A stretch of 64,000 nucleotides of DNA from Erythrobacteraceae bacterium CCH12-C2 (lineage in GTDB: Bacteria > Pseudomonadota > Alphaproteobacteria > Sphingomonadales > Sphingomonadaceae), in assembly GCA_001556995.1 (NCBI GenBank), contig LSKF01000106.1:48783-112782 (forward strand), written 5' to 3'. Position numbers and translations under genes: made by a program. The first letter of the stretch is position 1. Each line of letters begins with the position of its first letter. Under the pieces are notes generated by a model. It was not told the origin of the DNA, searched no databases, and worked only from the letters and a program-made list of their open reading frames with translations. Of the stretch, positions 34,876 through 44,876 are shown one piece after another.

Positions 34876-36312
34876 TCACGCAGCTTGCGCGTCAAGCCGG
34901 GCGAGCGCTTCGTCCCGTCCCAAAAGGACCAGCACATCGAAAATACCGGGTGAAGTGGTCGTCCCGGTCAGCGCCGCGCGCATTGGCTGCGCCAGCTTGC
35001 CGAGGCCCAATCCCTGCTCCTCGGCGAGCGCCTTCGTAGTGGCTTCCAGTGCCTCGCTTGTCCAGTCGTTTTCGCCCGCCAGACGGTCAGTGATCTTCCG
35101 CAAAATCACCCGCGCGTCGCCCTCGAGCAGCTGGGCGGCCTTTTCGGTCATCGCGAGCGGTCGCTTGGTGAAAAGAAACGCGGCGCCGTCAACCACTTCG
35201 TTGAGGTTCTTGGCGCGCACTTTGAGCACAGGCATGGCGCGGGTCAGCAGGTCCACATCGGCCGCCTCGCCGATCCGGGCTGCCACCAGCGCCGCCAGCC
35301 GTGCATCATTGGCCTCACGCAAGTAGTGACCGTTGAGGTTTTCGAGCTTCTTGATGTCAAACCGCGAAGGGCTCTTGCCGACCCCATCGAGATCGAACAG
35401 CGCCACCGCCTCCTCGCGGGTGATTTCCTCGCGGTCACCGTGCCCCCAGCCGAGCCGAAGCAGATAATTGAACAAGGCCTCGGGCAGAATCCCGAAATCA
35501 TCACGATAGGCCTCAACACCCAGCGCGCCGTGGCGTTTGGACAGCTTGGCCCCGTCGCTTCCGTGGATCAGCGGGATATGGGCATAGACCGGATCCGGCC
35601 ACCCACCTTCAATCGCGTTCATCGAACGGATGATCGGGAGCTGGCGGAAGGCGTTGTTCAAGTGATCATCGCCGCGGATCACGTGGGTCACGCCCATATC
35701 GTGATCGTCGACCACCACTGCGAGCATATAGGTGGGCGTGCCATCGGCGCGCAGGATGATGTAATCGTCGAGCTCGGCGTTCTTCACCGTCACTGCGCCC
35801 TGGACCCGATCGTGAATGGTGGTTTCGCCCTCGATGGGGGCCTTGAGCCGGATGGTGAAGGGCGCGCCTTCAGGGGCTTCGGAAGGGTCGCGATCACGCC
35901 AACGGCCATCATAGCGCAGCGGCTTCTTGTTGGCGCGCTGCTCCTCGCGCATGGCTTCAAGCTCTTCGGGCGTGGCAAAGCACTTGTAAGCATGGCCAGC
36001 GTTCAGCAGCTGCCACGCCACTTCAGCATGGCGTTCCGCGCGGTCGGATTGGAAGATCGGCGGCGCGTCATAATCGAGCCCCATCCAATCCAGCCCCTCG
36101 ATGATCGCATCGATCGCTTCCTGCGTGCTGCGCTTGCGGTCAGTGTCTTCGATCCTGAGCAAGGTGCGTCCCCCGTGGTGGCGCGCATAGAGCCAGTTGA
36201 ACAGCGCGGTGCGTGCGCCGCCGATATGGAGATAGCCGGTGGGCGAGGGGGCGAAGCGGGTCACCACTTCCCCTGCAGCGGTCGATGACGGGGAGCTGCT
36301 TTCGCTTGCCAT
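34876..36312 (-). CDS. gltX: Glutamate--tRNA ligase
   Basis: A 478-residue class I aminoacyl-tRNA synthetase. The HIGH-type motif is [12 protein letters not shown] near residue 30 and the KMSKS-type motif is AKLSKRHGA near residue 255. The conserved RFAPSPTG precedes the HIGH box. A GTG seven codons upstream is open, but the ATG at 36312 has AGGA about 10 bases ahead and a usual N-terminus. Divergent from comEC with only 41 bases between start codons. Confidence 0.94.
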   Translation of the reverse strand: MASESSSPSSTAAGEVVTRFAPSPTGYLHIGGARTALFNWLYARHHGGRTLLRIEDTDRKRSTQEAIDAIIEGLDWMGLDYDAPPIFQSDRAERHAEVAWQLLNAGHAYKCFATPEELEAMREEQRANKKPLRYDGRWRDRDPSEAPEGAPFTIRLKAPIEGETTIHDRVQGAVTVKNAELDDYIILRADGTPTYMLAVVVDDHDMGVTHVIRGDDHLNNAFRQLPIIRSMNAIEGGWPDPVYAHIPLIHGSDGAKLSKRHGALGVEAYRDDFGILPEALFNYLLRLGWGHGDREEITREEAVALFDLDGVGKSPSRFDIKKLENLNGHYLREANDARLAALVAARIGEAADVDLLTRAMPVLKVRAKNLNEVVDGAAFLFTKRPLAMTEKAAQLLEGDARVILRKITDRLAGENDWTSEALEATTKALAEEQGLGLGKLAQPMRAALTGTTTSPGIFDVLVLLGRDEALARLDAQAA

Positions 36313-36353
36313 TGGCGTTAGTTTCCTGTTCACTTTGAGCGGCTTGGTGCCTG

Positions 36354-38720
36354 ATGTTCAAGGGCCTGGCCGATGGGGACGAGCCGATGCGCGATGTGCC
36401 GGTCATTCCGATGGGGGACGATCCCGGCGACCGCGACGCCGCTGGCCGAGGCTTGGCGCGGCCTTGGCAAACCCGTGCGCGCTTGTCCAGCACCGGGGGC
36501 GGGTCGATCGGCCCGCGCCTTGCGGATGCGGCGGAGGATTTTCTCGCCCGAGCGGCCTTTGACCGGGCGCCGTGGCTGGCGGTGGTGCTTGCGGCGGGGA
36601 TCGCTACGTGGTTTGCCTTGCCGCAGATGTGGCATTGGTGTGCTGCCATTGTGGGAGGCGTCGGGCTGGCGCTGGTTGCTCTGAGGCTGTGGCCGACGGG
36701 GAGCGATGCCGATGAGACCCGCGCCCATCTGCGCGCGGCGCTGGTCTCCTGCGGGCTGGTATTCGCACTCGGGGTGGCGGTCATCTGGGCGCGGTCGATG
36801 GTGATCGGGGCCGAACCGATACCCGCGCCGATGGTAGTTCTGCTCGATGGGTATGTCCTCGAGCGCGAGGACCAGCCCGCCGAAGATCGCTTGCGGCTCA
36901 CCATGGCAGTTCGGCTCCCGGAAGAAAGCAAGGCGCGCAAGGTGCGGGTGAACGTGCCGCTCACCGCTTTTGCCGAGGCCAAGGTGCCAACCGGTCTTGC
37001 CGAGGGAGCGCGCGTGCGACTTCGCGCCCGGCTGATGCCGCCTGCGAGCCCGATGCTACCCGGCAGTTACGATTTCGCGCGCGCGGCGTGGTTTAAGGGC
37101 CTCTCCGCCACCGGCAGCATGTTCGGCCCGCTGGAGGTGCTTCGCCCTGCGCCAGAGGGGGGGGATATTGCGCGGCTCCAGCGCTGGCTCGCGGCCCATG
37201 TTCGGACCCGTGTCGAAGGGTCTGCAGGGGCGATCGCAGCGGCCTTTGCCAGTGGGGACAGGGGCAGCATTCCCGAAGCCGACGAGATTGCGATGCGCGA
37301 TTCGGGCCTCACCCATTTGCTTTCGATCAGCGGGCTCCATGTCAGTGCGGTGGTCGCGGCAGGCTATTTTGCAGTGCTGCGCGTGCTCGCCCTGTGGCCT
37401 GCCCTTGCCTTGCGGGTCCGGCTGCCGATCGTGGCAGCGGGGGCGGGCGCGCTGGCGGGGATCGGCTATACGCTGCTGACCGGGGCTGAGGTGCCCACGG
37501 TGCGATCATGCCTCGCCGCCCTTCTGGTGCTCGGCGCGCTGGTGCTGGGGCGCGAGGCGCTTTCTTTGCGAATGGTGGCGGTGGCGGCGGGGTGCGTGCT
37601 CATCTTGTGGCCCGAGAGCGCGATCGGCCCGAGTTTTCAGATGAGCTTTGCTGCAGTTCTGGCGATCATTGCCCTGTCTTCCAGCGACCCGGCGCGCGCC
37701 TTCCTCGCCGCGCGCGAGCAGCCGTGGTGGGCCCATGCCGGGCGGCGTGTGGTGATGCTCTTCGTGACCGGCGTGGTGATCGAACTCGCGCTGATGCCCA
37801 TCGTGCTGTTCCATTTCCACCGCGCTGGATTTTACGGCGCGCTGGCCAATGTGGTGGCGATCCCGTTGGTGACCTTTGTGTCGATGCCGATGATTGCGCT
37901 GGGGCTGCTGTTCGACGGGGTGGGGCTGGGTGCGCCATGCTGGTGGGTGGTGCAGCAATCGCTCGACCTGCTCTTGGCGATTGCGCGGTTCACGTCATCG
38001 CAGGCGGGGGCAGTGACGCTGATGCCGCAGATCAGTGGGCCGACGATCACACTCTTCGTAGTTGGTGCGCTGTGGCTGGGGCTGTGGAGTGGGAAGTCGT
38101 GGTTGTGGGGTTTCGCTCCCGTGGCAATCGCGACCCTTATGGTGGCTTGGACCCCGATCCCCGACCTTTTGGTGGCAGGTGATGGTCGGCAGGTGGGGCT
38201 TACCGTCGTTGGTGCTGATGGAGAACGCCGCTTGATTAGCCTGCGCGACAGCCGATCGTCCTACACCCGCGACAACCTGATGGAGCTTGCCGGGGTTGCT
38301 GCCGAGCCTGTGCCGATGGCCAAGTGGCCGGGGGCGCGGTGTTCCTCGGCCTTTTGCTTGGTGGTGATCGAACGGGGTGGTCGGGACTGGCGGATCCTGC
38401 TCGGCCGCACTCGCCATCAAGTCGAGGAGCGGGCGCTGGCGGCGGCCTGTGCCGAGGCCGATATCGCCATCGCCGACCGCTACCTGCCTCGGTCCTGTCG
38501 GCCAATCTGGCTCAAGGCCGACCGGCGCTATCTGGCTGAAAGTGGGGGTCTCGCCATCGACTTGACCAGCCAAAACATCACGAGCGTGGCGCAGAGCCAG
38601 GGTGCACATGGTTGGTGGCGGCCTGCGCCAGAACGGCCCCGAAATGCCCCCCTGACGACGCACAACCAACCAGCGACGCCCGCGCTACGACCGGCCTATG
38701 AGCCGACAATGAAGCGCTAA
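36354..38720 (+). CDS. comEC: ComEC/Rec2-type competence membrane protein
   Basis: A 788-residue polytopic membrane protein. After a charged cytoplasmic head come two helices (about 75-130), a DUF4131-like OB-fold region (about 160-250), then the competence domain with [15 protein letters not shown] and about ten helices (300-620). ComEC carries single-stranded DNA across the inner membrane during transformation. The C-terminal ~170 residues occupy the place of the metallo-beta-lactamase domain of Bacillus-type ComEC but lack an HxHxDH motif, so that domain is lost or degenerate here. It converges on lexA. Confidence 0.85.
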   Translation: MFKGLADGDEPMRDVPVIPMGDDPGDRDAAGRGLARPWQTRARLSSTGGGSIGPRLADAAEDFLARAAFDRAPWLAVVLAAGIATWFALPQMWHWCAAIVGGVGLALVALRLWPTGSDADETRAHLRAALVSCGLVFALGVAVIWARSMVIGAEPIPAPMVVLLDGYVLEREDQPAEDRLRLTMAVRLPEESKARKVRVNVPLTAFAEAKVPTGLAEGARVRLRARLMPPASPMLPGSYDFARAAWFKGLSATGSMFGPLEVLRPAPEGGDIARLQRWLAAHVRTRVEGSAGAIAAAFASGDRGSIPEADEIAMRDSGLTHLLSISGLHVSAVVAAGYFAVLRVLALWPALALRVRLPIVAAGAGALAGIGYTLLTGAEVPTVRSCLAALLVLGALVLGREALSLRMVAVAAGCVLILWPESAIGPSFQMSFAAVLAIIALSSSDPARAFLAAREQPWWAHAGRRVVMLFVTGVVIELALMPIVLFHFHRAGFYGALANVVAIPLVTFVSMPMIALGLLFDGVGLGAPCWWVVQQSLDLLLAIARFTSSQAGAVTLMPQISGPTITLFVVGALWLGLWSGKSWLWGFAPVAIATLMVAWTPIPDLLVAGDGRQVGLTVVGADGERRLISLRDSRSSYTRDNLMELAGVAAEPVPMAKWPGARCSSAFCLVVIERGGRDWRILLGRTRHQVEERALAAACAEADIAIADRYLPRSCRPIWLKADRRYLAESGGLAIDLTSQNITSVAQSQGAHGWWRPAPERPRNAPLTTHNQPATPALRPAYEPTMKR

Positions 38721-38783
38721 CGACCTTCATGCGCGGCGGCCCGCTCACGGTCGCGAAATGGCCCTGTTGCCATCACACCATCA

Positions 38784-38815
38784 GCGGGCCGGTGTCGCCG
38801 CTAGCCCCGGCCCGC
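38784..38815. terminator. Inverted repeat between convergent comEC and lexA
   Basis: A perfect 9-bp stem, GCGGGCCGG at 38784-38792 and CCGGCCCGC at 38807-38815, with a 14-base loop, sits in the 101-base gap between the two stop codons. It is placed to end transcripts from both sides. There is no T-run, so if it is a terminator it is not of the classical type. Confidence 0.4.
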
Positions 38816-38821
38816 AGCAAC

Positions 38822-39502
38822 TCAGTGATAGCGCCGCAACAGGCCCGCCAGCTTGCCCTGCACCTCGACCTCATCGGGACGGTAGTACTGCGGATCATAG
38901 GCAGCATTGGCCGGATCGAGCCGCACCTTCCCGCCTTCCTTGCGCAGGTATTTGAGCGTCGCTTCCTCGCCGCGCACCAGCGCCACCACGATCTCGCCGT
39001 CGCGCGCGGTGTTGGTGCGGCGCACCAGGGCAAAGTCGCCATCGAAGATCCCGGCCTCGATCATCGAGTCACCAGAAACCTCAAGCGCGTAATGCTCACC
39101 CGGGCCCAATAGGGCGGCGGGAACGGGGAGGGTGCTCTGGCCCTCGAGCGCCTCAATCGGAGCCCCTGCAGCAATCCGGCCGTGGAGCGGCAGTTCGATC
39201 ACGTCATTGGCGGGTTCGGGCGCCGGACGGGCCGCTGCCGGGGTGAGCGCCACGACATTGCTGCTGCTCCGAGCCGCTGGGGTGGTGTCCTCGGGCTGAC
39301 GGATCACTTCGAGCGCGCGCGCGCGGTTGGGCAGGCGGCGCAGGAACCCACGTTCCTCAAGCGCCGAAATCAGCCGGTGCACGCCCGACTTGCTCTTGAG
39401 ATCGAGCGCCTCCTTCATCTCTTCGAAACTTGGCGAAATCCCGGTTTCCTCCAGACGCAGCTGGATGAAGCGGATCAATTCGTGCTGTTTGGCGGTCAGC
39501 AT
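38822..39502 (-). CDS. lexA: LexA SOS repressor
   Basis: A 226-residue repressor-protease that holds DNA-damage genes off until RecA filaments trigger self-cleavage. The N-terminal winged helix (residues 1-65) includes [11 protein letters not shown] and [16 protein letters not shown]. The cleavage site is Ala112-Gly113 (RIAAGAP), and the catalytic pair is Ser146 (GDSM) and Lys184 (ATLKYL). The linker is longer than in E. coli. GGGAG lies just ahead of the ATG (ccaAGGGAGttttgagcaATG on the minus strand). Its own promoter region carries an SOS box, so it is autoregulated. Confidence 0.95.
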   Translation of the reverse strand: MLTAKQHELIRFIQLRLEETGISPSFEEMKEALDLKSKSGVHRLISALEERGFLRRLPNRARALEVIRQPEDTTPAARSSSNVVALTPAAARPAPEPANDVIELPLHGRIAAGAPIEALEGQSTLPVPAALLGPGEHYALEVSGDSMIEAGIFDGDFALVRRTNTARDGEIVVALVRGEEATLKYLRKEGGKVRLDPANAAYDPQYYRPDEVEVQGKLAGLLRRYH

Positions 39503-39628
39503 TGCTCAAAACTCCCTTGGTCGCGTCCACACCCCGCGCGGTCAGGCGCAGGTCATGCCAATCCCTTCGCGTGCACCAAGAGGCACCGCATGGTGCGTTG
39601 CTTGCACTTTTCGTCGCACCAATAAGGT

Positions 39629-39643
39629 GAACGAACGCGGAAC
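39629..39643 (-). promoter_or_regulatory. SOS box (LexA operator) upstream of lexA
   Basis: The sequence GAAC-N7-GAAC (GTTC-CGCGTTC-GTTC when read in the lexA direction) is an exact match to the alphaproteobacterial LexA operator. It lies about 127 bases ahead of the lexA start, directly next to the -10 position of a TTGACA promoter, so bound LexA would block RNA polymerase. Confidence 0.85.
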
Positions 39644-39671
39644 AATTAGGCAACCTTGCGGAACGTGTCAA
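39643..39671 (-). promoter_or_regulatory. lexA promoter
   Basis: Read on the minus strand, a perfect -35 TTGACA (39671-39666) is followed after 17 bases by a weak -10, TAATTG (39648-39643). The SOS box begins at the last base of this -10. The transcript would have a leader of roughly 130 bases, which contains a small perfect hairpin (GCACC-ATGC-GGTGC, 39583-39596). Confidence 0.55.
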
Positions 39672-39698
39672 GCGGCTCGCAGCGCAAACCCGCAGACT

Positions 39699-40892
39699 TC
39701 AGCCATTCTGGAGCGGATAGACCGTCACCATGCTCCCCGCCGGCAGTGCCGGGGCACTGGCGGGACGATCAATAAGGCAATCGGCGAGCGCCAGCGCGGA
39801 GAGCGCGGAGGAATCCTGTGATCCAGCGATCCGCACCTCGTTCCCGTCGCGCACGGCCCGCAGAAACTCGCGGCGCTTGCCCACGGCGGGGAGCGGCTCG
39901 GCCGTTACGGCGGTTGCGGTCACAGGCAAGGGGTTCGCTGCGCCCATGCTGGCACGGACCACCGGCAGAGCAAACAGGAACGCGGTAACGAAACTCGACA
40001 CCGGATTGCCGGGCAGGCCAAGCACCACCTGCGTTCCCCAAGAGCGGGGACGCGTGGCGACCAACAGCGGCTTGCCGGGCTTGATCGCGACCTTCCAGAA
40101 GGCGGTTTCGGCGCCCCAATCGGCGAGCGCTGGCTTGATCAGGTCATGATCGCCCACCGAAGCCCCGCCCGAGGTGATGAGCAGATCGGCGCTTTCGGCC
40201 TGTGCCAAGGCAGCGGCAAGCGCGGCGCGATCATCAGGGACAGGGCCGATGCGGGTGACGTGGCAGCCCAGCGGGGCGAGCATCGCGGCCAGCATAGCGG
40301 CGTTGCTGGCGGGGAGTTGATGGGGGGCGCAGTGGGCAGGATCGGCGGCTAGCTCATCGCCGCTGTCCATTACTGCGACCCGAAGCGGGCGGGTCGCCAT
40401 GACCTCAGTATGACCGGCGGCGAGCGCCAGCGCGATACGCGCCGGGGTCATGAGCGTGCCGCGCGTGAGGAGCAGGTCTCCGATGCTGAAGTCCAATCCT
40501 CGCAGGCGTATGTTGGCACCGGGCGGCGGGATCTCCGTCGCGGTGATCAGGTTGCCATCCCGTTGAGCATCCTCTTGCAGCAGCACGCGCTCGGCCCCCT
40601 CGGGCACCACGGCGCCGGTCGAGATGCGCACGGATTCGCTTGGGGCCAGCGTCCGTGCGAAGGGCGCGCCGGCGCGGCTCTCTCCCACCAGCGTCCATGG
40701 CCCCGCGCCGGGGGCGAGCGCATAGCCATCCATGGCGGAGAGGTCCGCGGCGGGCTGGGTCCGGGCGGCGCGGAGGTCTTCGGCAAGATAGCGGCCGAGC
40801 ATGGCCGGAAGCGGCACGGCTTCGCGCGGCAGGGCGGGAGCGAGCGCGAGGATCCGGGCCTGCGCCTCTTCGAGGCCCAGCAGTTCGATCAC
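39699..40892 (-). CDS. moeA: Molybdopterin molybdenumtransferase
   Basis: A 397-residue enzyme that inserts molybdate into adenylylated molybdopterin in molybdenum cofactor synthesis. Motifs: [22 protein letters not shown], the MPT-binding [10 protein letters not shown] and LPGNPVSSF. Domain order is that of MoeA with a C-terminal beta domain. The start overlaps the moaC stop by 4 bases. Confidence 0.93.
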   Translation of the reverse strand: MIELLGLEEAQARILALAPALPREAVPLPAMLGRYLAEDLRAARTQPAADLSAMDGYALAPGAGPWTLVGESRAGAPFARTLAPSESVRISTGAVVPEGAERVLLQEDAQRDGNLITATEIPPPGANIRLRGLDFSIGDLLLTRGTLMTPARIALALAAGHTEVMATRPLRVAVMDSGDELAADPAHCAPHQLPASNAAMLAAMLAPLGCHVTRIGPVPDDRAALAAALAQAESADLLITSGGASVGDHDLIKPALADWGAETAFWKVAIKPGKPLLVATRPRSWGTQVVLGLPGNPVSSFVTAFLFALPVVRASMGAANPLPVTATAVTAEPLPAVGKRREFLRAVRDGNEVRIAGSQDSSALSALALADCLIDRPASAPALPAGSMVTVYPLQNG

Positions 40893-41374
40893 GGCGCGCT
40901 GGTCTCGGGGGCAGCCCAGTCTCCCGACTTGCCGCCGGTCTTGGCGATGAGGCGAACCCCGGAGATAACCATGGCCTTATCGATGGCCTTTGCCATGTCA
41001 TAGATTGTGAGGAGTGCCAGAGAAACCGCTGCCATTGCTTCCATTTCTACCCCCGTCTTGCCGGTGAGCGAGGCGGTGGCAGTGGCGCGGATGGCGCTGT
41101 CCTCGTAGGCGAATTCGATGTTGACCGCTTCGAGCCCGAGGGGGTGACACAGCGGGATCAGCTCGCTGGTGCGCTTGGCCGCCATGATTCCGGCGATGCG
41201 CGCCGCGGAAAAGACATCGCCCTTGGGCGCATTGCCTTCGCGGATTGCCGCCAGCGCTTCGGGTGTCATGGTGATGCGCCCGCTTGCCACCGCGCGCCGG
41301 GCCGTGGCGGGCTTACCGCCGACATCGACCATGTGCGCAGCGCCCTGATCGTCGAGGTGGGTGAGCCCTGTCAT
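40889..41374 (-). CDS. moaC: Cyclic pyranopterin monophosphate synthase
   Basis: A 161-residue enzyme that, with MoaA, converts GTP to cyclic pyranopterin monophosphate, the first stage of molybdenum cofactor synthesis. Signatures: [28 protein letters not shown] and [11 protein letters not shown] with the catalytic Lys. The length is normal. Both ends overlap neighbours by 4 bases (trpC before, moeA after). Confidence 0.94.
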   Translation of the reverse strand: MTGLTHLDDQGAAHMVDVGGKPATARRAVASGRITMTPEALAAIREGNAPKGDVFSAARIAGIMAAKRTSELIPLCHPLGLEAVNIEFAYEDSAIRATATASLTGKTGVEMEAMAAVSLALLTIYDMAKAIDKAMVISGVRLIAKTGGKSGDWAAPETSAP

Positions 41375-42171
41375 ACCCCGGTTTCTGCGCCGATCAGCGC
41401 GGCGGTGGCAAGCGCAATGTCATCGGCCCGCATCAGGCTTTCGCCAACGAGGAAAGTGCGCACGCCTGCGGCTTCGAGCCGCGCGAGATCAGCAGGCGTA
41501 TTGATCCCGCTCTCGCCGACGATCAGCGTGCCGGGAGGCATCAACGGGGCGAGGCGTTCGGTCACCGCGAGGCTGGTGGTGAAGGTCTTGAGGTCGCGGT
41601 TGTTGACCCCGATCAGGCGCGATTGGAGGACGCGCGCGGCACGTTCTACTTCGGCCTCATCGTGGACTTCAACCAGCACGTCCATGCCGTGTTCGTGTGC
41701 GGCGGCCTCGATCTCGGCCATGGCGCTGTCTTCCAGCGCGGCGACGATGATCAGGATAGCGTCCGCCCCGATGGCGCGCGCTTCCAGGCATTGCCAGGGG
41801 TCAACCATAAAGTCCTTGCGCAGTACCGGCAGCGCGCAGGCGGCGCGGGCGGCGACGAGATAGTCCTCGTGCCCCTGGAAATAGGGCGCGTCGGTCAGAA
41901 CTGAAAGGCAGGCCGCGCCGCCCGCTTCATAGGCGGCGGCGTGATCGGCGGGGCGGAAATCGGCGCGAATCAGGCCCTTGGAGGGGCTGGCCTTCTTGAT
42001 TTCGGCAATCAATGCGTATCCCGAGGCGGCGCGCGCGCGCAGGGCGGCTTCAAAACCGCGCGGAGCGCTCTGCGCGGCAGCAGCGGCTTCGAGCGCGGCG
42101 GTGGTTGCAGCCTTGCGCGCGGCGACTTCCTCGCGCTTGGTCGCGCAGATTTCCTCGAGCTTGTTGGTCAT
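41371..42171 (-). CDS. trpC: Indole-3-glycerol phosphate synthase
   Basis: A 266-residue TIM-barrel enzyme of tryptophan synthesis that closes the indole ring of CdRP. Active-site strands: [11 protein letters not shown] with Lys, [22 protein letters not shown] and VGESGI. Not fused to trpF. The ATG at 42171 gives the normal N-terminus; the frame is open upstream through an antisense gene. It heads trpC-moaC-moeA but is cut off from trpD by a kelch-like gene on the other strand. Confidence 0.94.
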   Translation of the reverse strand: MTNKLEEICATKREEVAARKAATTAALEAAAAAQSAPRGFEAALRARAASGYALIAEIKKASPSKGLIRADFRPADHAAAYEAGGAACLSVLTDAPYFQGHEDYLVAARAACALPVLRKDFMVDPWQCLEARAIGADAILIIVAALEDSAMAEIEAAAHEHGMDVLVEVHDEAEVERAARVLQSRLIGVNNRDLKTFTTSLAVTERLAPLMPPGTLIVGESGINTPADLARLEAAGVRTFLVGESLMRADDIALATAALIGAETGV

Positions 42172-42264
42172 GATCGCCTTGGCAGCTAGCCCAAGCACCG
42201 GGCACGGGCAACCGCGTGTTTGCGGAAGCTTGACTCGCGAAAGGCCGCGACGAATCATCGCGGC

Positions 42265-43269
42265 ATGGTTTTGGGTGAGTCCCTGTCCCGACGCAACATG
42301 CTCGCAGTGACGGCTGCCGGTGCACTGATGACCTGTTGCAAGGCTCCCGTCGGTGCGGCAATCGGTGGCGGGCCCCGCTATCGCTGGCGCAGGCTGACGG
42401 AGGCAGCGGCCTTTCCCAAGTCCTACAACTACCCCGTGCATGTCGCCCCCGATGGGCGTTTCGTGGCGCTCCACCCGCAAGGCACGTGGTCATCGCGTGA
42501 CGGGGCGCTCTGGAAGCGCGAGGCGATGCCGGCCAGCGGGAGCAACACCGCCTATCTCGGCACTGTGCAACACCGCGGCGGCGCGGTGGCGCTGGGGCGG
42601 CATTCCGGCAACTATCTCGGCTTCACCATCGATCCGGTGATCGCGACGAGCACGGATTACCGCGAATGGACCTCGCGCACCGCCACCAACCTGCCCGAGG
42701 TGATTTTCTACGGTCATACGAGCTTCGCCGACCATCTATGGATCCTCGGTGGTTTTGACGGGACGGCGCCAGTCAATGCGGTATGGCGCTCGCCCGACGG
42801 GATCGTGTGGGAGCGTATGCCCGATCCGCCGTGGTCGCCGCGCGCGCAGGCGGTCGCGGCGGTGATGGGCGAGCGGTTGCTGCTGATCGGCGGCGGCGCG
42901 ATCGACGGAATGCCGGGCTCGGAGCGCTCGAACAGCGAGGTCTGGGCGACGACCGACGGCCGGAGCTGGGAACGCATCGCCGAGCATGTCGGCACGCCCG
43001 ATCCGGTCGGCTTTGCGCCGCAGATGTTCGACGGCAGGCTGTGGCTTGTCGGGGCGAACCGGTCGGGCGGGTTTACCAGCAGCATGATCGTCACGGCAGA
43101 CGGGCGCGCTTGGGAGCGGGTCGAGGCACCGTGGAGCCCCCGCGGCGGCGTCGCAACGTGGGCAGACAGCGCGCGGATGTATCTCACTGGCGGCAAGTAC
43201 TCGCGCGAGGTCGGCGGCGAGTGGCAGTTCGAATACTCGAACGATGTCTGGGCGATGGAACGCGCCTGA
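42265..43269 (+). CDS. Exported kelch-like beta-propeller protein interrupting the trp genes
   Basis: A 334-residue protein with a twin-arginine-type signal (LSRRNMLAV near residues 7-15, then a hydrophobic core ending MTCC). The mature part shows repeated propeller blades such as [53 protein letters not shown] and YLTGGKYS, typical of kelch-type six- or seven-bladed folds. Function unknown. It is transcribed against the trp genes and sits between trpD and trpC, which suggests a later insertion. An ATG-less upstream extension is open but unlikely. Confidence 0.65.
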   Translation: MVLGESLSRRNMLAVTAAGALMTCCKAPVGAAIGGGPRYRWRRLTEAAAFPKSYNYPVHVAPDGRFVALHPQGTWSSRDGALWKREAMPASGSNTAYLGTVQHRGGAVALGRHSGNYLGFTIDPVIATSTDYREWTSRTATNLPEVIFYGHTSFADHLWILGGFDGTAPVNAVWRSPDGIVWERMPDPPWSPRAQAVAAVMGERLLLIGGGAIDGMPGSERSNSEVWATTDGRSWERIAEHVGTPDPVGFAPQMFDGRLWLVGANRSGGFTSSMIVTADGRAWERVEAPWSPRGGVATWADSARMYLTGGKYSREVGGEWQFEYSNDVWAMERA

Positions 43270-43275
43270 ACGGGG

Positions 43276-44268
43276 TTACTTTGCCATGTCGATCCAGCGT
43301 TCGAGCAGCGCCTTGGCCCGGCCGGAATCAAGCGCTTCGGCCGCTATCGCCGCGCGGTCGCGCCAGCCTGCGCCGCGATCCGCGACCAGTAGCGCGCCGG
43401 CGGCATTGAACAGAACCGCATCGCGATAGGGGCCAGGCGCGCCCATCAGCAGCGCCTTCAATGCAGCGGCATTGTGCACAGCGTCATCGCCGCGGATCGC
43501 CTCGATCGGCGCATGATGGAGGCCCGCCGCGCTGGCATCGACGCGCTCCATGATGAAGCTGTGATCGGTCACCACCGCAACCTCGTTGCCGCCTGCGAGG
43601 CTCAATTCGTCGAGCCCCTCGTCGCCCGACACGATCAGCGAGCGCCCGGTGCCGAGGCTCGCCAGCGCGCCGGCGTAGATCGGCACATAGGCGGGCCGCG
43701 CGATGCCAATCAGCTGGCTGGTAACGCGCGCAGGGTTGGACAGCGGGCCCATCAGGTTGAAGATCGTGCGCTGGCCGATCCGCACCCGGATGGGCTGGAT
43801 TCGCGCCATCGCCGGGTGGTGGTTGCGCGCAAAGAGAAAGCAGATGCCGATCTCGGCGAGGGTCTTTTCCGCGGTGCGCCCAGCAGCGTCCATATCGAGG
43901 CCCAAGGCCTCCAGCGTGTCCGCCGCGCCCGCCTTCGAGCTGGCCGCGCGGTTGCCATGCTTGGCGACCGGCACGCCGCAAGCGGCCACCACCAGGCTGA
44001 CCGCGGTCGAGACGTTGAGCGTGTGGTGCCCGTCGCCCCCGGTGCCGCAGACGTCGATCGCGCCTTCGGGAGCGTCGATGGGGATCAGCCGCGCGCGTAA
44101 GGCCCGCGCTGCGCCTGCGATTTCATTCGCAGTTTCGCCCCGCGCCGAAAGCGCGACAAGAAAGGCCGCGATTTCTTCTTCGCTCGGGGCGCCGTCGAGC
44201 AGCAGGCCGAAGGCCGCTTCGGCTTGCGACTCGGTCAGGGGCGTGGCCACATCGGGCAGCAGGCTCAT
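43276..44268 (-). CDS. trpD: Anthranilate phosphoribosyltransferase
   Basis: A 330-residue enzyme that adds phosphoribosyl to anthranilate. Motifs: the PRPP loop CGTGGDGHHTLNVST, the KHGNRAASSKAGAAD segment and GPLSNPA. ATG at 44268 overlaps the trpG stop by 4 bases. Its stop lies 6 bases from the end of the convergent kelch gene. Confidence 0.95.
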   Translation of the reverse strand: MSLLPDVATPLTESQAEAAFGLLLDGAPSEEEIAAFLVALSARGETANEIAGAARALRARLIPIDAPEGAIDVCGTGGDGHHTLNVSTAVSLVVAACGVPVAKHGNRAASSKAGAADTLEALGLDMDAAGRTAEKTLAEIGICFLFARNHHPAMARIQPIRVRIGQRTIFNLMGPLSNPARVTSQLIGIARPAYVPIYAGALASLGTGRSLIVSGDEGLDELSLAGGNEVAVVTDHSFIMERVDASAAGLHHAPIEAIRGDDAVHNAAALKALLMGAPGPYRDAVLFNAAGALLVADRGAGWRDRAAIAAEALDSGRAKALLERWIDMAK

Positions 44269-44876
44269 GCGACAAGCCTCGCGGGCAGCACCGGCTCCAG
44301 TCCGCACAGGCGGACAAAGTTGGCGAGCAGCGCATGGCCGTGCTCGGTGGCGATGCTTTCCGGGTGGAACTGTACCGAATGGATCGGCAACGATTCGTGG
44401 CGGAAGCCCATCACGCTCGGGTGATCCGCACCCGGTGTCTCGGCATGGGCGTTGGCGATGAGCTGTGCTGGCACATCCACCACCTCAAGGCTGTGATAGC
44501 GGGTGGCGATGAAGGGCGAGGGGAGGCCAGCAAACACGCCGCTCCCGTCATGCGTCACCGGCGAGGTCTTGCCATGCATCAGCCCGCCGCGCTGCACCCG
44601 CCCGCCGAAATGCTGGCCGATGGCCTGATGGCCAAGGCACACACCCATCAGCGGTTTTCCCGCGTCGGCACAGGCTGCGACCAGATCGAGGCTGATCCCG
44701 GCCTCGTTGGGCGTGCAGGGGCCGGGCGAGATGAGGAAGCCTGCCGCATTGGTGCGGACCGCCTCGGCGGCGGTGAGGGCGTCGTTGCGCTCGACGCGGA
44801 CCTCGGCCCCCAGCTCCATCAAGTAATGGACGAGGTTGAAGGTGAAGCTGTCGTAATTGTCGATGACGAGGATCAT
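44265..44876 (-). CDS. trpG: Anthranilate synthase component II (glutamine amidotransferase)
   Basis: A 203-residue class I amidotransferase supplying ammonia to TrpE; such subunits often also serve p-aminobenzoate synthase. Triad: Cys80 in MGVCLGHQAIG, His171 and Glu173 in FHPESIATEHG. The oxyanion strand FLISPGPCTPNEAG is present. Start and stop overlap the neighbours by 4 bases each. Confidence 0.95.
   Translation of the reverse strand: MILVIDNYDSFTFNLVHYLMELGAEVRVERNDALTAAEAVRTNAAGFLISPGPCTPNEAGISLDLVAACADAGKPLMGVCLGHQAIGQHFGGRVQRGGLMHGKTSPVTHDGSGVFAGLPSPFIATRYHSLEVVDVPAQLIANAHAETPGADHPSVMGFRHESLPIHSVQFHPESIATEHGHALLANFVRLCGLEPVLPARLVA

Noticed and set aside
33875..35326. 483-codon plus-strand frame opposite gltA and gltX
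   Set aside because: Runs across two well-identified genes on the other strand and lacks protein-like composition.
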